The notes beneath the pieces were generated by a model, which saw only the letters and a program-made list of their open reading frames with translations, searched no databases and was not told the origin of the DNA. From Bacteroidales bacterium (GTDB taxonomy: Bacteria; Bacteroidota; Bacteroidia; Bacteroidales; UBA3824), in the NCBI GenBank assembly GCA_017645985.1, contig JAGCNK010000065.1:1-7187 (forward strand): a stretch of 7,187 nt of DNA. The letters are read 5' to 3'. The translations under genes were made by a program, and so were the position numbers. Positions 6,328 to 7,187 of this stretch are shown here, piece by piece; the first letter of the stretch is position 1; every line of letters starts with the position of its first letter.

Positions 6328-6332
6328 AAGTA
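6325..6332 (-). promoter_or_regulatory. Bacteroidota -7 promoter box of the chemoreceptor gene
   Basis: TACTTTTG on the minus strand (6332 down to 6325) matches TAnnTTTG exactly and lies 42 bases before the ATG at 6282. No convincing TTG/TTTG box is present 17-23 bases further upstream; the region there is AT-rich (6349-6360). The promoter may therefore be weak or activator-dependent (inference). Predicted transcription start is about 6317-6321, giving a leader of about 35-40 bases. Confidence 0.55.
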
Positions 6333-6358
6333 ATGCCCTATTGCATTAATTTTACGTT

Positions 6359-6398
6359 AAAAAAAAACCGTCCTACAAAAAAAATCTGCTGGACGGTT
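6359..6398 (-). terminator. Intrinsic terminator of the DUF1846 gene
   Basis: On the minus strand, AACCGTCC (6398 down to 6391) pairs perfectly with GGACGGTT (6373 down to 6366), and a run of nine T (6367 down to 6359) overlaps the end of the second arm. The 17-base loop itself contains a run of eight T (6384-6377) and can add three more pairs after an A-A mismatch. It starts 26 bases after the DUF1846 stop codon, and the chemoreceptor promoter lies just beyond it, so the two genes are separate transcription units. Confidence 0.88.
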
Positions 6399-6423
6399 GT
6401 TCTCTCTTTATTTTATTTTTGGT

Positions 6424-7187
6424 TTATTTCTTAACGGGGTCGCAGGTGAGGTCAACGCCGAGTTTTTTGAATATTTTGCGGTCTACCTCGCTGAGCATTA
6501 CTGTGGTATGTACCTGACAACCTTTGAGTTTGGGCAGTTGTTCGAGCGCACGACGGCAGTTTTCGTCTTTGAGGCTGAGTGTTGCGAGAGCCACAAGCAC
6601 CTCGTCGGTGTGGAGACGTGGATTGTTGCCGTGAAGATAGTTAACTTTCATATTCTGAATGGGTTCTATCATTTCGGCAGGAATAAGTTTAATGCTGTGG
6701 TTGATGCCAGCAAGATGTTTTGTGGCGTTGAGAATCAACGCTGCACTTGTGCCAAGAAGTGCCGAAGTTTCTGATGTTATGATAGTTCCGTCTTCTAATT
6801 CGATGGCGGCAGATGGCACTTTTGATTTTTCGTAACGCTCTTTGGCAGCAACGGTAACTTTGCGGTTGGCAGTGGTGATTTTGGCTTGCTGCATCAAAAG
6901 TTTTTGCTTGTTTACCTCGCTTTCGTCGCATTTGGCATCGGCAAAACTGTTGAGCGTTGAGTAATAGCGTCTTATGATTTCTTGTTTTGATGCCTCGCAG
7001 CACACATCATCGTTGATAATGCAGTTGCCAGCCATATTTACGCACATATCGGTAGGCGATTTGTAGGGATTTTCGCCGTAAATACCTTCAAATATGGCAT
7101 TTAGCACGGGGAAAATTTCAATGTCGCGGTTGTAGTTTACTGTGGTTTCGCCATAAGCCTCAAGGTGGAACGGGTCTATCATGTTCA
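6424..7187 (-). CDS. DUF1846 family protein, C-terminal part (5' end beyond the window)
   Basis: The frame is open from the right edge to the TAA at 6424-6426, giving about 253 visible residues of a family usually near 500 long. The ATG at 7182 is probably internal: the preceding in-frame codon encodes Asn and the partial one before it ends in TG, which fits a family sequence like (M)NMIDPFHLEAYG. Numbering from that Met, recognisable family stretches are IDPFHLEAYGETTVNYNRDI (2-21), NPYKSPTDMCVNMAGNCI (38-55), EASKQEIIRRYY (63-74), TSETSALLGTSAALILNATK (136-155) and NPRLHTDEVLVALATLSL (187-204). Eight cysteines are present, four of them clustered (C47, C54, C61, C62). The biochemical function of the family is not established as far as I know. 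The protein appears cytoplasmic: no signal or membrane segment is visible in this half. A terminator follows the gene. Confidence 0.88.
   Translation of the reverse strand, partial: NMIDPFHLEAYGETTVNYNRDIEIFPVLNAIFEGIYGENPYKSPTDMCVNMAGNCIINDDVCCEASKQEIIRRYYSTLNSFADAKCDESEVNKQKLLMQQAKITTANRKVTVAAKERYEKSKVPSAAIELEDGTIITSETSALLGTSAALILNATKHLAGINHSIKLIPAEMIEPIQNMKVNYLHGNNPRLHTDEVLVALATLSLKDENCRRALEQLPKLKGCQVHTTVMLSEVDRKIFKKLGVDLTCDPVKK

Noticed and set aside
6397..6774. Open frame of 125 codons on the + strand opposite the DUF1846 gene
   Set aside because: It begins at the DUF1846 terminator and is antisense to conserved DUF1846 coding sequence. There is no independent support.
1..7187. tRNA/rRNA genes, CRISPR repeats, insertion sequences, att sites
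   Set aside because: No cloverleaf or rRNA landmarks, no regularly spaced direct repeats, and no transposase motifs or terminal inverted repeats were seen on either strand by reading.

Overview
The window looks like a chromosomal piece of a Bacteroidota bacterium, most likely order Bacteroidales. Two upstream regions carry exact matches to the Bacteroidota -7 promoter box (TAnnTTTG). None of the starts checked has a clear Shine-Dalgarno. The lipoprotein signal is of the loose Bacteroidota type, and the gene content fits (DUF3298 lipoprotein, DUF1846 protein, short polysaccharide operon). Genus cannot be told from the sequence alone.

Layout. On the + strand are the last ~72 codons of a membrane protein (1-218, perhaps an ABC-2/ABCG-type transporter) and a DUF3298-type lipoprotein (248-1051), which ends in a strong hairpin/T-run terminator (about 1071-1104). 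Everything else reads on the minus strand and converges on that terminator. From right to left these are: the C-terminal part of a DUF1846 protein (6424-7187, cut by the window edge) with its own terminator (6359-6398); a monocistronic methyl-accepting chemotaxis protein (4486-6282) with its own promoter (-7 box 6325-6332); and a three-gene sugar operon (4404 down to 1114) with a promoter at 4419-4447. The operon order is TviB/WbpO-type nucleotide-sugar dehydrogenase, WecB-type UDP-GlcNAc 2-epimerase, then a glycosyltransferase with GT-A/GT13-like features.

How the genes fit together. The dehydrogenase and epimerase can together convert UDP-GlcNAc into an N-acetyl-hexosaminuronic acid donor (UDP-ManNAcA and/or UDP-GlcNAcA). 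The glycosyltransferase may use this donor or extend the same surface glycan. The genes are tightly packed: dehydrogenase and epimerase share one base (TAATG), and 16 bases separate the epimerase stop from the preferred glycosyltransferase start. The chemoreceptor has two membrane segments, a large periplasmic helical sensor region, HAMP and a canonical signalling tip. No chemotaxis gene is visible next to it.

No RNA gene, CRISPR array, insertion sequence or phage gene was seen, and no gene-free stretch exceeds 300 bases. I found no convincing undescribed multi-gene system. The points most worth following up are the chemoreceptor with the dyad at its promoter, and the unusual dehydrogenase/epimerase pairing.
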